Positions 1 through 7,498 of a stretch of 9,780 bases of DNA are shown in pieces. A model generated the notes under the pieces. It saw only the letters and a list, made by a program, of their open reading frames with translations, was not told the origin of the DNA and ran no database searches. Within the stretch, counting starts at the first letter, position 1. Every line of letters begins with the position of its first letter. The stretch comes from Ruminococcus flavefaciens (GTDB lineage: Bacteria > Bacillota > Clostridia > Oscillospirales > Ruminococcaceae): contig DFJW01000028.1 of the NCBI GenBank assembly GCA_002373775.1, forward strand, positions 1-9,780, in the 5' to 3' direction. The position numbers and the translations under genes were made by a program.

Positions 1-2571
1 GGTAAGCGTGTTGACTACTCAGGACGTTCAGTTATCGTCGTTGGACCTGAACTGAAAATGTACCAGTGCGGTCTTCCTAAGGAAATGGCTCTCGAACTCT
101 TCAAGCCTTTCGTACTGAAGAGACTCGTTGACAAGAAGGCTATCGCAAATATAAAGTCTGCAAGAAAGCTCATCGACCGTGCTGACAACAAGGTATGGGA
201 TGCTCTCGAAGACGTTATCAAGGATCACCCTGTAATGCTCAACCGTGCTCCCACGCTCCACAGACTCGGTATCCAGGCATTTGAGCCTATACTCGTTGAA
301 GGACGCGCTATCAAGCTCCACCCCCTCGTATGCTCTGCGTTCAACGCTGACTTCGACGGTGACCAGATGGCTGTACACCTTCCCCTTTCAGCTGAGGCAC
401 AGGCTGAGGCACGTTTCCTCATGCTCGCTGCTAACAACCTGCTGAAGCCCTCAGACGGTAAGCCTGTTGCTGTACCTTCACAGGATATGGTACTCGGTTC
501 TTACTACCTTACTATGGATAAGCCCGGCGAACCCGGCGAAGGCAAGGTATTCCGCGATGTGAACGAAGCTCTCATGGCTTATCACGAGCACGATGTTTCC
601 CTCCACGCTAACATTAAGGTAAAGATAACTAAGGATATCGGTGACAAGAAGGTATCCAAGATAATCGACGCTACTGTAGGACGTCTCATATTCAATGAGA
701 ACATCCCTCAGAACCTCGGTTATGTTGACAGAACAAATTCCGATAAGCAATTCGACCTTGAGGTAGCATTCCTCGTAGGCAAGAAGCAGCTCTCCGACAT
801 CATCGAGCGCTGCATAAAGATACACGGTACTACTACAACTTCAGAAGTACTCGACCGTATCAAGGCTCTCGGATACAAGTACTCCACAAGAGCAGCTCTT
901 ACTGTTGCTGTATGCGACGCTTCTATCCCGCCGCAGAAGAAGACTATCCTTGCTGAGGCAGATGCGGAAGTCGCTGAGATCACAAGCGAGTACGAGTACG
1001 GCTATATCTCCGCTCAGGAGAAGTCCAAAAAGATCATCGCTCTCTGGACTGAGACCAACGACAGAGTTACTGCCGCTCTTAAAGCTAACTTCGACCGCTA
1101 CAATCCTATCTGGATGATGGCTGACTCAGGTGCCCGTGGTTCTATTTCACAGATCAGACAGCTTGCCGGTATGCGTGGACTTATCGCTAATACCTCCGGC
1201 GGCGTTATCGAGATCCCGATCAGAGCTAACTACCGTGAAGGTCTTAACATCCTCGAATACTTCATCGCTTCACGAGGCGCCCGTAAGGGACTTGCCGATA
1301 CCGCTCTCCGTACCGCTGACTCCGGTTACCTCACACGTCGTCTCGTTGACGTTTCTCAGGATGTCATCATCCGTGAGGAGGACTGCGGAACTACAGAAGG
1401 TATCGAAGTATACGAGATCAAGAACGGCAACGAGATCGTTGAGCCGTTCGCAGAGCGTCTCGTCGGCAGATATCTTGCTGAAGACCTCAGAGATGAGTCA
1501 GGTGAACTTATCGTTTCACACAACAAGCTCATCACTGATGCTGATGCCAAGAAGATCATCGACGCAGGCATAGAGAGGATAAAGATCCGCTCAGTACTGG
1601 AGTGTAAGTCACGCATAGGCGTATGCGCTAAGTGCTACGGACTCAACCTCGCAAACAACACAACTGTATCCGTCGGCGAAGCTGTTGGTACTATCGCTGC
1701 TCAGTCTATCGGTGAACCCGGTACACAGCTCACCATGAGAACCTTCCATACCGGAGGCGTTGCTTCTGCCGATGCTGAAGATATCACACAGGGTCTTCCC
1801 CGTGTTGAGGAACTCTTCGAGAGCAGACGTCCTAAGGGTGCTGCTATCCTCTCCAGGATCTCTGGTAAGATACACATCGAAGAAGTCAAGACTACAAGAA
1901 ACATCATCGTCAATAACGATGAAACAGGCGAAGCTGAGAGCTATATGATCCCCTACAACCTCAAGATCCGCGTTCAGGAAGGTGAGGCTATCGAGAAGGG
2001 AACACGTCTGACTGAAGGTAATATCTACCCTGCTGATATACTCAATATCCTTGGTACACAGGCTGTTCAGAACTACATCATCAATGAAGTTCAGAAGGTT
2101 TACCGTCTCCAGGGTGTTGATATCAACGACAAGCATATCGAGATCATCGTTCGTCAGATGCTCCGCAAGGTCAAAGTTGAAGAGACCGGAAGCAGTTATC
2201 TCCTTCCCGGAACACTCATCGACCGCAAGGAAGTTGATGCTATCAACGAAGAGCTCCAGGCAAGGATCGACAACGGTGAGATCGACCTCCAGCTCGTTAC
2301 TACAAGTCCTGTTCTTCAGGGTATCACAAAGGCATCCTCCAACTCTGACAGCTTCATGTCAGCAGCTTCATTCCAGGAGACCACAAAGGCTCTTACTGAT
2401 GCTGCTATCAGAGGAAAGAGCGATAAGCTCCTCGGACTCAAGGAAAATGTTATCATCGGTAAGCTCATTCCTGCCGGTACAGGTATGGAGTGCTACAGAA
2501 ATGTTGAAGTTGTCAAGAATGACAACTACCTTGAGCACAATGCGGCTGCAATGAACGCTCCTATAGTATAA
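1..2571 (+). CDS. rpoC: DNA-directed RNA polymerase subunit beta' (3' part)
   Basis: This is the C-terminal 856 residues of the largest catalytic subunit of RNA polymerase; the frame is open from base 1, so the N-terminal part (about 340 residues by comparison with E. coli) lies outside the window. The first residues read [20 protein letters not shown]. The catalytic magnesium motif NADFDGD, with its three aspartates, is at 343-363. The bridge helix starts at [19 protein letters not shown] (from 1276), and the trigger loop follows [16 protein letters not shown] (about 1711-1756). The second zinc site has all four cysteines (codons at 1384, 1603, 1624 and 1633; [11 protein letters not shown]). 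No large insertion interrupts the trigger loop, unlike in E. coli. The gene ends with TAA at 2569-2571 and is followed by a strong terminator, so it is the last gene of its operon (presumably with rpoB upstream). Identity is certain from these invariant motifs. Confidence 0.98.
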   Translation, partial: GKRVDYSGRSVIVVGPELKMYQCGLPKEMALELFKPFVLKRLVDKKAIANIKSARKLIDRADNKVWDALEDVIKDHPVMLNRAPTLHRLGIQAFEPILVEGRAIKLHPLVCSAFNADFDGDQMAVHLPLSAEAQAEARFLMLAANNLLKPSDGKPVAVPSQDMVLGSYYLTMDKPGEPGEGKVFRDVNEALMAYHEHDVSLHANIKVKITKDIGDKKVSKIIDATVGRLIFNENIPQNLGYVDRTNSDKQFDLEVAFLVGKKQLSDIIERCIKIHGTTTTSEVLDRIKALGYKYSTRAALTVAVCDASIPPQKKTILAEADAEVAEITSEYEYGYISAQEKSKKIIALWTETNDRVTAALKANFDRYNPIWMMADSGARGSISQIRQLAGMRGLIANTSGGVIEIPIRANYREGLNILEYFIASRGARKGLADTALRTADSGYLTRRLVDVSQDVIIREEDCGTTEGIEVYEIKNGNEIVEPFAERLVGRYLAEDLRDESGELIVSHNKLITDADAKKIIDAGIERIKIRSVLECKSRIGVCAKCYGLNLANNTTVSVGEAVGTIAAQSIGEPGTQLTMRTFHTGGVASADAEDITQGLPRVEELFESRRPKGAAILSRISGKIHIEEVKTTRNIIVNNDETGEAESYMIPYNLKIRVQEGEAIEKGTRLTEGNIYPADILNILGTQAVQNYIINEVQKVYRLQGVDINDKHIEIIVRQMLRKVKVEETGSSYLLPGTLIDRKEVDAINEELQARIDNGEIDLQLVTTSPVLQGITKASSNSDSFMSAASFQETTKALTDAAIRGKSDKLLGLKENVIIGKLIPAGTGMECYRNVEVVKNDNYLEHNAAAMNAPIV

Positions 2572-2625
2572 GATAACATTGCATGCCCCTGACGGTACAA
2601 TAACCGCAGACGATAAATAAGAACA

Positions 2626-2674
2626 AGCCATAGCGCTTCCGGTATATTGCCGGGAGTGCCATGGCTTTCTTTTT
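2626..2674 (+). terminator. Rho-independent terminator of rpoC
   Basis: A 17-bp stem (2626-2642 with 2650-2666) carries one A-C mismatch and two G-T pairs, encloses the 7-nt loop TATATTG, and is followed by TTTCTTTTT. It lies 54 bases after the rpoC stop. On the minus strand the same hairpin is followed by a T-rich stretch, so it could also back up termination of the converging gene. Confidence 0.93.
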
Positions 2675-2686
2675 GAACACAATTTC

Positions 2687-2724
2687 AAAAGCCCCCCGAA
2701 CGGCAGGATACCGTTCAGGGGCTT
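2687..2724 (-). terminator. Probable terminator of the minus-strand nuclease gene
   Basis: An inverted repeat pairs AAGCCCC with GGGGCTT and GAACGG with CCGTTC, with a small internal bulge and a 7-nt loop. Read on the minus strand it starts 22 bases after the stop codon of the 2747-4351 gene and runs into TTTTGAAATT. The T-tract is short, so efficiency may rely on the second hairpin just beyond it. Confidence 0.75.
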
Positions 2725-2746
2725 AAATTCTGCATCATGCCGGAGA

Positions 2747-4351
2747 TCAGTCCGGAAGCTTGAACTCTTCATAGAGGCGGTTGAGTTCCTCCGCAAGATT
2801 ACGCATATCTGCATTGGTCCTTCCGCTGGAATTGCGTATTAGTGACGCAAGGCGTTCTGATGCGCCGATGAGTTCGCTGTAAGCTGCACTCATATTCGCA
2901 CTTGTGTCCTTCTTCTTGGGTATCGGTATCGGCTGAGCGTCGATAGTTATCTCATTCGCAAGGATGTCAAATTCTGCACCGCTGTAAGGTGCATAGGCTT
3001 CAACGCCCAGCTCGTCATTGAGCTTCTGGGCGAAGGCTTTTACAGCTGCATCGTCTCCATGGTTAACGAAAAAGCGCTTAACTCCGCTGATCGAGCGTGC
3101 CCATTCCATAAGTCCGTTCACATCGGCATGACCACTGATACCGGGAAGCTGCTTTATCTGGGCTGCAACTGTTACGGTCTCTCCGAAGAGCTTGACACGC
3201 CTTGCTCCGTCCACAAGGCTCCTGCCGAGAGTATTTCCTGCCTGATAGCCTACAAAGAGTATCGTATTCTCATGTTTCCAGAGATTGTGCTTCAGATGAT
3301 GCTTGATACGACCTGCTTCACACATTCCGCTGGCGGATATTATCACCTTTGGTCTGGAATCGCTGTTGATAGCCCTTGAATCGTCACTGCTGACAGTTCT
3401 GATAAGGTCGTCAAAAGCAATGGGGTTTATGCCGCGCTTTACAAACGAAAGTGCTTCTTCATCATAGCAGGACTCACGGTTGTTGATGAATATATCAGTT
3501 GCCTCATTTGCAAGAGGACTGTCAACATATACGGGGAATCCATCATGTCCTTTAACGAGTCCCTCTTCTTTTATATGACGCAGGAAGTAGAGCATCTCCT
3601 GTGTCCTGCCCACCGCAAATGAAGGTATGATAACACTTCCTCCGCGGTCAAAAGTGGTCTGGAGCACTCCTGCAAGGGCTGTGACATAATCTGTGGGACG
3701 GTCATGTACTCTGGTACCGTAAGTGGATTCGATCAGCACATAGTCAGCCTTTTCAATAAACTGCGGATCACGGATGAGCGGCTGTTCAGTATTTCCGATA
3801 TCTCCGGAAAATACGAGTGTCCTTGTCTCGCCCTCTTCAGTAAGTTCGAGTATTATGCTTGAAGAACCAAGAAGATGTCCGGCATCACGGAAAGTTACTC
3901 TTATGCCCTCGCTTATCTCGCAGGGAGCATCATAACTATGAGGTACGAAAAGTCTTACTGCGCCAAGTGCGTCATTCATGGTGTAAAGCGGCTCATACGG
4001 TGGTTCTCCGCGCCTTTCGGCTTTCCTTGAACGCCACTCAGCCTCGAATTCCTGAATGTGTGCGCTGTCACGCAGCATAACATCACAAAGATGAGCCGTA
4101 GCAGTAGTCGAATGTATCTCTCCGCAGAATCCGCCCGCATAAAGCAGCGGCAGCATACCGGAATGATCTATGTGAGCATGTGTGAGCAGTACAAAGTCGA
4201 TCTCAGCCGGTGCAACAGGGACTACTACATTCTCAAAAAAGTCTTCCCCCTGCTGCATACCAAAATCTACAAGAAATTTTTTACCGCAGGCTTCAACGTA
4301 GGTACAGCTTCCTGTTACCTCATGCGTTGCGCCGATAAAAGTCATTTTCAT
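2747..4351 (-). CDS. Beta-CASP metallo-beta-lactamase-fold protein, probable RNA-processing nuclease
   Basis: This is a 534-residue cytosolic protein with no signal peptide or membrane segment. It has the full motif set of zinc-dependent beta-CASP nucleases (COG1236, related to CPSF-73/Ysh1): HAHIDH at 58-63, AGHLLGSS (H159), SGDIGN (D184), ESTYG (E208), SASGMCEAGRIKHHL at 339-353, and SGHAD at 406-410 in the RNA-specificity part, followed by FVNHGD. All expected metal ligands are present, so it should be active. Family members cleave or trim RNA from the 5' or 3' side; the substrate here cannot be told from sequence. The last roughly 80 residues are charged and helical, a tail beyond the catalytic core. 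The start at 4351 is supported by AGGAGG at 4361-4366 with a 9-base spacer. The gene has its own promoter at 4398-4426 and converges on rpoC. It lacks RNase J-like length and organisation, so an rnj symbol is not given. Confidence 0.9.
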   Translation of the reverse strand: MKMTFIGATHEVTGSCTYVEACGKKFLVDFGMQQGEDFFENVVVPVAPAEIDFVLLTHAHIDHSGMLPLLYAGGFCGEIHSTTATAHLCDVMLRDSAHIQEFEAEWRSRKAERRGEPPYEPLYTMNDALGAVRLFVPHSYDAPCEISEGIRVTFRDAGHLLGSSSIILELTEEGETRTLVFSGDIGNTEQPLIRDPQFIEKADYVLIESTYGTRVHDRPTDYVTALAGVLQTTFDRGGSVIIPSFAVGRTQEMLYFLRHIKEEGLVKGHDGFPVYVDSPLANEATDIFINNRESCYDEEALSFVKRGINPIAFDDLIRTVSSDDSRAINSDSRPKVIISASGMCEAGRIKHHLKHNLWKHENTILFVGYQAGNTLGRSLVDGARRVKLFGETVTVAAQIKQLPGISGHADVNGLMEWARSISGVKRFFVNHGDDAAVKAFAQKLNDELGVEAYAPYSGAEFDILANEITIDAQPIPIPKKKDTSANMSAAYSELIGASERLASLIRNSSGRTNADMRNLAEELNRLYEEFKLPD

Positions 4352-4360
4352 ATACTAATG

Positions 4361-4366
4361 CCTCCT
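4361..4366 (-). promoter_or_regulatory. Ribosome binding site of the beta-CASP gene
   Basis: AGGAGG on the minus strand, 9 bases before the ATG at 4351. It favours this start over the ATG two codons further in (4345). Confidence 0.85.
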
Positions 4367-4397
4367 GTGCAATCGGAGATAATTCTCCTCTGAAATA

Positions 4398-4426
4398 ATT
4401 ATAACATATTCGGCTGCCTATGTCTA
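4398..4426 (-). promoter_or_regulatory. Sigma-A promoter of the beta-CASP gene
   Basis: On the minus strand, TAGACA (4426-4421) is followed by a 17-base spacer and a perfect TATAAT (4403-4398). TG one base before the -10 makes it an extended -10. Transcription would start near 4391, giving a leader of about 40 bases that contains the ribosome binding site. Confidence 0.85.
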
Positions 4427-4435
4427 CTATTTTTT

Positions 4436-4459
4436 GTGAATTATTTATGGATTATTCAC
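4436..4459. promoter_or_regulatory. Inverted repeat between the divergent promoters
   Basis: GTGAAT (4436-4441) and ATTCAC (4454-4459) form an interrupted dyad in AT-rich DNA, 10 bases upstream of the minus-strand -35 and about 40 upstream of the plus-strand -35. It could be an operator or simply AT-rich upstream promoter DNA; a 6-base arm is weak evidence. Confidence 0.25.
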
Positions 4460-4500
4460 ATTATCCTAACATGCAGCAATTATTTCAGTCGATATGTCTA

Positions 4501-4529
4501 TTGACAAAGTCTTCCTGTAATACTATAAT
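4501..4529 (+). promoter_or_regulatory. Perfect consensus sigma-A promoter for trkA-trkH
   Basis: TTGACA at 4501-4506, a 17-base spacer, then TATAAT at 4524-4529: both hexamers and the spacing are ideal. Initiation is expected around 4536, leaving a leader of about 86 bases before the trkA start. The AT-rich upstream DNA (4427-4500) could act as an UP element. Confidence 0.92.
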
Positions 4530-4556
4530 TAAATTGAGTGATTATATCTCGGCGCA

Positions 4557-4601
4557 TGACATCACAATATTGTGTCAGCGACCTAATGCTCAGAAATGAG
4601 C
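4557..4601 (+). promoter_or_regulatory. Palindrome and small hairpin in the trkA leader
   Basis: The leader holds a perfect 12-base palindrome, CACAATATTGTG (4563-4574), with a partial outer extension (TGA at 4557 and TCA at 4575). Next comes a 5-bp stem, GCTCA/TGAGC, closed by the GNRA-type loop GAAA (4588-4601), ending 11 bases before the ribosome binding site. The palindrome could be a repressor site just downstream of the start point or an RNA stem. No known riboswitch was recognised. Confidence 0.35.
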
Positions 4602-4621
4602 AAAAAACAATCGGAGGAAAT

Positions 4622-5980
4622 ATGGATATTATTATAGTAGGCTGCGGAAAAGTCGGCTGGGCATTGTCCGAAGTGCTGTGTGACGAACACAACATAACAG
4701 TCATCGACAAGAAAGAAGACCTGATAAATGCGGTCGTCAACGATCTTGACGTTATGGGCATCGCCGGAAACTGCCTCCAGACAAGTCTGCTGGAAGAAGC
4801 CAACGTAGCCAAGACAAATATTTTTATAGCAGTCACAGCATCTGATGAGATCAACGTCCTCTCCTGCCTCATTGCCAAGAAAATGGGCGCACGTCACTGC
4901 ATCGCAAGAGTACGCAGCCCTGAATTTGACAAACAGCTCGTATTCATGCGTGAAGAGCTCGGCATCAGCATGATGGTCAACCCAGACTACAACGCCGCTA
5001 ACGAGATAGCCAAGGTCCTGCGCTATCCGGAAGCGATAAACATCGAATCCTTCGCCAAGGGAAGAGTCGATCTCGCAGAGATACGAATCACCAGCGGCAG
5101 TATTCTCGATAATATCGCTCTCAGTCAGCTCTCGCGCCGTCTCAGGCTCGATGTGCTCATATGTGCTGTACAGCGCGGCGATGAACTAATAATCCCCAAC
5201 GGAAACTATGTGCTGAAAGCCGGAGATAAGATCCACATGACAGCTTCTCACAGTGCCATGGTCAAGTTCTTCAGAAGCATCAGTGCTGCATACCGCGAAA
5301 AGCGTGTTAAATCCGCCGTACTCATCGGCGGAGGCCGCGTAGCCTATCACCTTGCACAGCAGCTCATCGAAATGGGCGTAAAGGTAAAGATAATCGAGAT
5401 AGACGAAAAGCGCTGCCTTGAACTCAGCGAGAGACTCAACAAAGTCAACATCTCCTGTGCTGACGGCACTGACCACGATATTCTCGCAGAAGAGCGTGTC
5501 TACGATGCAGACGCAGTCGTAACGCTCACTAATATCGACGAGGAAAACATTCTTCTCTCACTTCTGGCAAAGAACAACGGCGTCGAGAAAGTCGTGACCA
5601 AGGTAAACAGAATGTCTCTGATACAGCTGTCAGATACACTCAACCTTGACAGTATCGTTTCACCGAAGTCCATAACCGTGAACCAGATACTCCAGTACGT
5701 CCGCGCAAAGCAGAATTCGCTGGGAAACAATGTCACCACACTCTACAGACTGGTGAACGACCGTCTCGAAGCTATAGAATTCGTTGTGCGCGACAAGAGC
5801 GATTACGTCGGAGTACCGCTCAAAAAACTCAAGATACGCAGCGGTATCCTGATAGCAAGTATAGTCCGCGGAAACGACCTCATAATCCCCAAGGGCGATG
5901 ACTGTCTTATGGTCAATGACAGCGTTGTAGTAATTACCACCAGCAAGGGCTTCCATGACCTTAGCAACATATTCGATTGA
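4622..5980 (+). CDS. trkA: Trk system potassium uptake protein TrkA
   Basis: This 452-residue cytosolic regulatory subunit of the Trk K+ transporter forms a nucleotide-binding ring under the TrkH channel and gates it. It has the usual tandem layout of two RCK units. The first Rossmann domain starts with IIIVGCGKVG (glycines at 7, 9, 12) and has an acidic residue (D29) at the end of the second strand, as in NAD(H)-binding domains. The first RCK_C domain spans about 145-215. The second Rossmann domain starts with VLIGGGRVAYHLA (233-245), with acidic residues near 259-261. The second RCK_C domain covers about 370-452. Length matches the family. The frame opens further upstream at a GTG (4538), but GGAGG at 4613-4617 and the family N-terminus MDIIIVGCG both support the ATG at 4622. 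It lies 19 bases before trkH, in the same operon. Confidence 0.95.
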   Translation: MDIIIVGCGKVGWALSEVLCDEHNITVIDKKEDLINAVVNDLDVMGIAGNCLQTSLLEEANVAKTNIFIAVTASDEINVLSCLIAKKMGARHCIARVRSPEFDKQLVFMREELGISMMVNPDYNAANEIAKVLRYPEAINIESFAKGRVDLAEIRITSGSILDNIALSQLSRRLRLDVLICAVQRGDELIIPNGNYVLKAGDKIHMTASHSAMVKFFRSISAAYREKRVKSAVLIGGGRVAYHLAQQLIEMGVKVKIIEIDEKRCLELSERLNKVNISCADGTDHDILAEERVYDADAVVTLTNIDEENILLSLLAKNNGVEKVVTKVNRMSLIQLSDTLNLDSIVSPKSITVNQILQYVRAKQNSLGNNVTTLYRLVNDRLEAIEFVVRDKSDYVGVPLKKLKIRSGILIASIVRGNDLIIPKGDDCLMVNDSVVVITTSKGFHDLSNIFD

Positions 5981-5999
5981 GGAGAGTGGGAGTAAATAA

Positions 6000-7442
6000 A
6001 TGAATTATAAAATGGTCTTTTACATGATGGGACAGATATGCAAGGTAGTAGGTGTATTCATGGCGCTGCCTATCATAGTCGGTTTCATCTACGGAGAAGA
6101 ACATGTGGCTCTCTCATTCGGTCTGCCTATGCTCTCTCTGATATTCTTCGGCATACTGTTCACGATCCGCAAGCCGAAGGACAATTCCGTATTCTCAATG
6201 GAAGGCTTCGTAAGCGTAGCTGCTTCATGGATAGCTATATCTGTATTCGGCTCTCTCCCGTTCATTCTCTCAGGTGAGATAAACGACTTCCCCAGTGCTC
6301 TTTTCGAAACAGTATCAGGATTCACCACCACCGGAGCTACCATACTCGAAGACGTTGAAAAAATGTCGCGTTCGTGTCTGTTCTGGAGAGCCTTCACCCA
6401 TTGGCTGGGCGGTATGGGAATACTGATGTTCGTACTTGCCATAATGTCCAGCAACGATTCCCGTACAATGCACATGATGCGTGCGGAATGTGCCGGTCCA
6501 AAAGTCGGACGACTTGTCTCGAAATCCCGGTTCACAGCGCGTATCCTCTACGGGATCTACATCACGCTCACCGTATCGGAAATGCTGCTGCTCATGCTGG
6601 GAGGCATGCCGCTGTTTGACAGCGTGATCCACGCATGTTCATCAGCCGGCACCGGCGGATTCTCAATCTACGGAGACAGCATAGGTCACTATGACAGCCT
6701 GTACATTGAAATGGTAATAGCCGGATTCATCCTGCTTTTCGGAGTGAATTTCAATCTGTACTACTATCTTCTTATAAAGAAGTTCTCACTCGCCTTCAAA
6801 AATGAGGAAGTCAGAGTATACTTCGGACTGGTCATCACAGCTACCGCAGTGATAACCGCAAATATCGTTCATCTCTACAGTTCTGTAGGCGGAGCACTCA
6901 GGCATTCGTTCTTCATGGTAGCGTCCACGATGACCTCGACCGGATTTGCTACCGCGGACATAACGCAGTGGCCCCAGTTCTCGCAGACTCTGCTGCTGCT
7001 CCTGATGTTCATCGGCTCATGTGCCGGTTCGACCGGAGGCGGTATGAAGATATCGCGTATAATGATACTCGCCAAGACCGGTATCAAGGAACTGAAGTAT
7101 ATCGTGAACCCGAGGACCGTCGCAACTGTCAAAATGGACGGCAAGCCTGTGGAAAGAGATGTGGTGAGAGGCGCATCTTCATACTTCATACTGTTTATGT
7201 CACTGCTGGCGATCTCACTGCTTCTCATATCAGTTGACGGATACTCTTTCGGCGAATCCGCATCTGCCGTAATAACCTGTATGAACAATATCGGATACGG
7301 ACTTGGTGCATTCGGACCAGCCGGCAATTTCAGCGGTCTTTCAGGCTTTTCAAAAATAGTCCTCTGTTTTGATATGCTCCTCGGAAGACTTGAGATCTAC
7401 CCCCTTATCATGCTGTTCGCATCCAAAAAACGTTACAAATGA
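6000..7442 (+). CDS. trkH: Trk system potassium uptake protein TrkH
   Basis: This is the 480-residue membrane subunit that conducts K+ (TrkH/KtrB superfamily). Four pore-loop repeats can be read: FTTTGAT (109-114), SAGTGGF (215-221), TSTGFAT (312-318) and NNIGYGLG (429-436). The glycines expected to form the selectivity filter are present in all four. Other family signatures are THWLGGMGILMF (about 133-144), GSCAGSTGGGMK (339-350) and the C-terminal GRLEIYPLIMLF. Many hydrophobic helices alternate with these loops. GGGAG at 5988-5992, 7 bases before the ATG, supports the start. The last pore loop has tyrosine where I recall proline being common (GPGLG), which may slightly alter the filter. 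With TrkA it would form a complete uptake system; no terminator separates the two genes. Confidence 0.95.
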   Translation: MNYKMVFYMMGQICKVVGVFMALPIIVGFIYGEEHVALSFGLPMLSLIFFGILFTIRKPKDNSVFSMEGFVSVAASWIAISVFGSLPFILSGEINDFPSALFETVSGFTTTGATILEDVEKMSRSCLFWRAFTHWLGGMGILMFVLAIMSSNDSRTMHMMRAECAGPKVGRLVSKSRFTARILYGIYITLTVSEMLLLMLGGMPLFDSVIHACSSAGTGGFSIYGDSIGHYDSLYIEMVIAGFILLFGVNFNLYYYLLIKKFSLAFKNEEVRVYFGLVITATAVITANIVHLYSSVGGALRHSFFMVASTMTSTGFATADITQWPQFSQTLLLLLMFIGSCAGSTGGGMKISRIMILAKTGIKELKYIVNPRTVATVKMDGKPVERDVVRGASSYFILFMSLLAISLLLISVDGYSFGESASAVITCMNNIGYGLGAFGPAGNFSGLSGFSKIVLCFDMLLGRLEIYPLIMLFASKKRYK

Positions 7443-7445
7443 CCG

Positions 7446-7473
7446 TCTGCCATGTGATGGGATGTATGGCAGA
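7446..7473 (+). other. Hairpin between trkH and the cohesin/dockerin gene
   Basis: TCTGCCAT (7446-7453) pairs perfectly with ATGGCAGA (7466-7473) around a 12-base loop. No T-tract follows, so it is not an intrinsic terminator. It could be an mRNA processing or stability element between cotranscribed genes, or insulate the next ribosome binding site. Confidence 0.45.
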
Positions 7474-7498
7474 GGCATTATATAAAGGAGGAAAAAAC

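Noticed and set aside
1609..2136. A 175-codon open frame antisense to rpoC
   Set aside because: It is a shadow of a certain gene: no ribosome binding site or recognisable domain, and the composition follows the rpoC codons.
4058..4393. A 111-codon plus-strand frame antisense to the beta-CASP gene start
   Set aside because: It overlaps the catalytic-motif coding region and the gene's own promoter, and has no credible start signal or family resemblance.
4538..4621. An upstream GTG start extending TrkA by 28 residues
   Set aside because: It lies within a base or two of the predicted transcription start and has no ribosome binding site, whereas GGAGG precedes the ATG at 4622 and the family N-terminus matches there.
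4530..4621. c-di-AMP (ydaO) riboswitch before trkA
   Set aside because: K+ transporter genes often carry one, but the leader is only about 86 bases and I see none of the conserved ydaO elements or a regulatory terminator.
7439..7498. An ATG overlapping the trkH stop (ATGA) as start of the cohesin/dockerin protein
   Set aside because: It would add 20 residues in front of a well-formed signal peptide; the AAGGAGG at 7485-7491 clearly serves the ATG at 7499.
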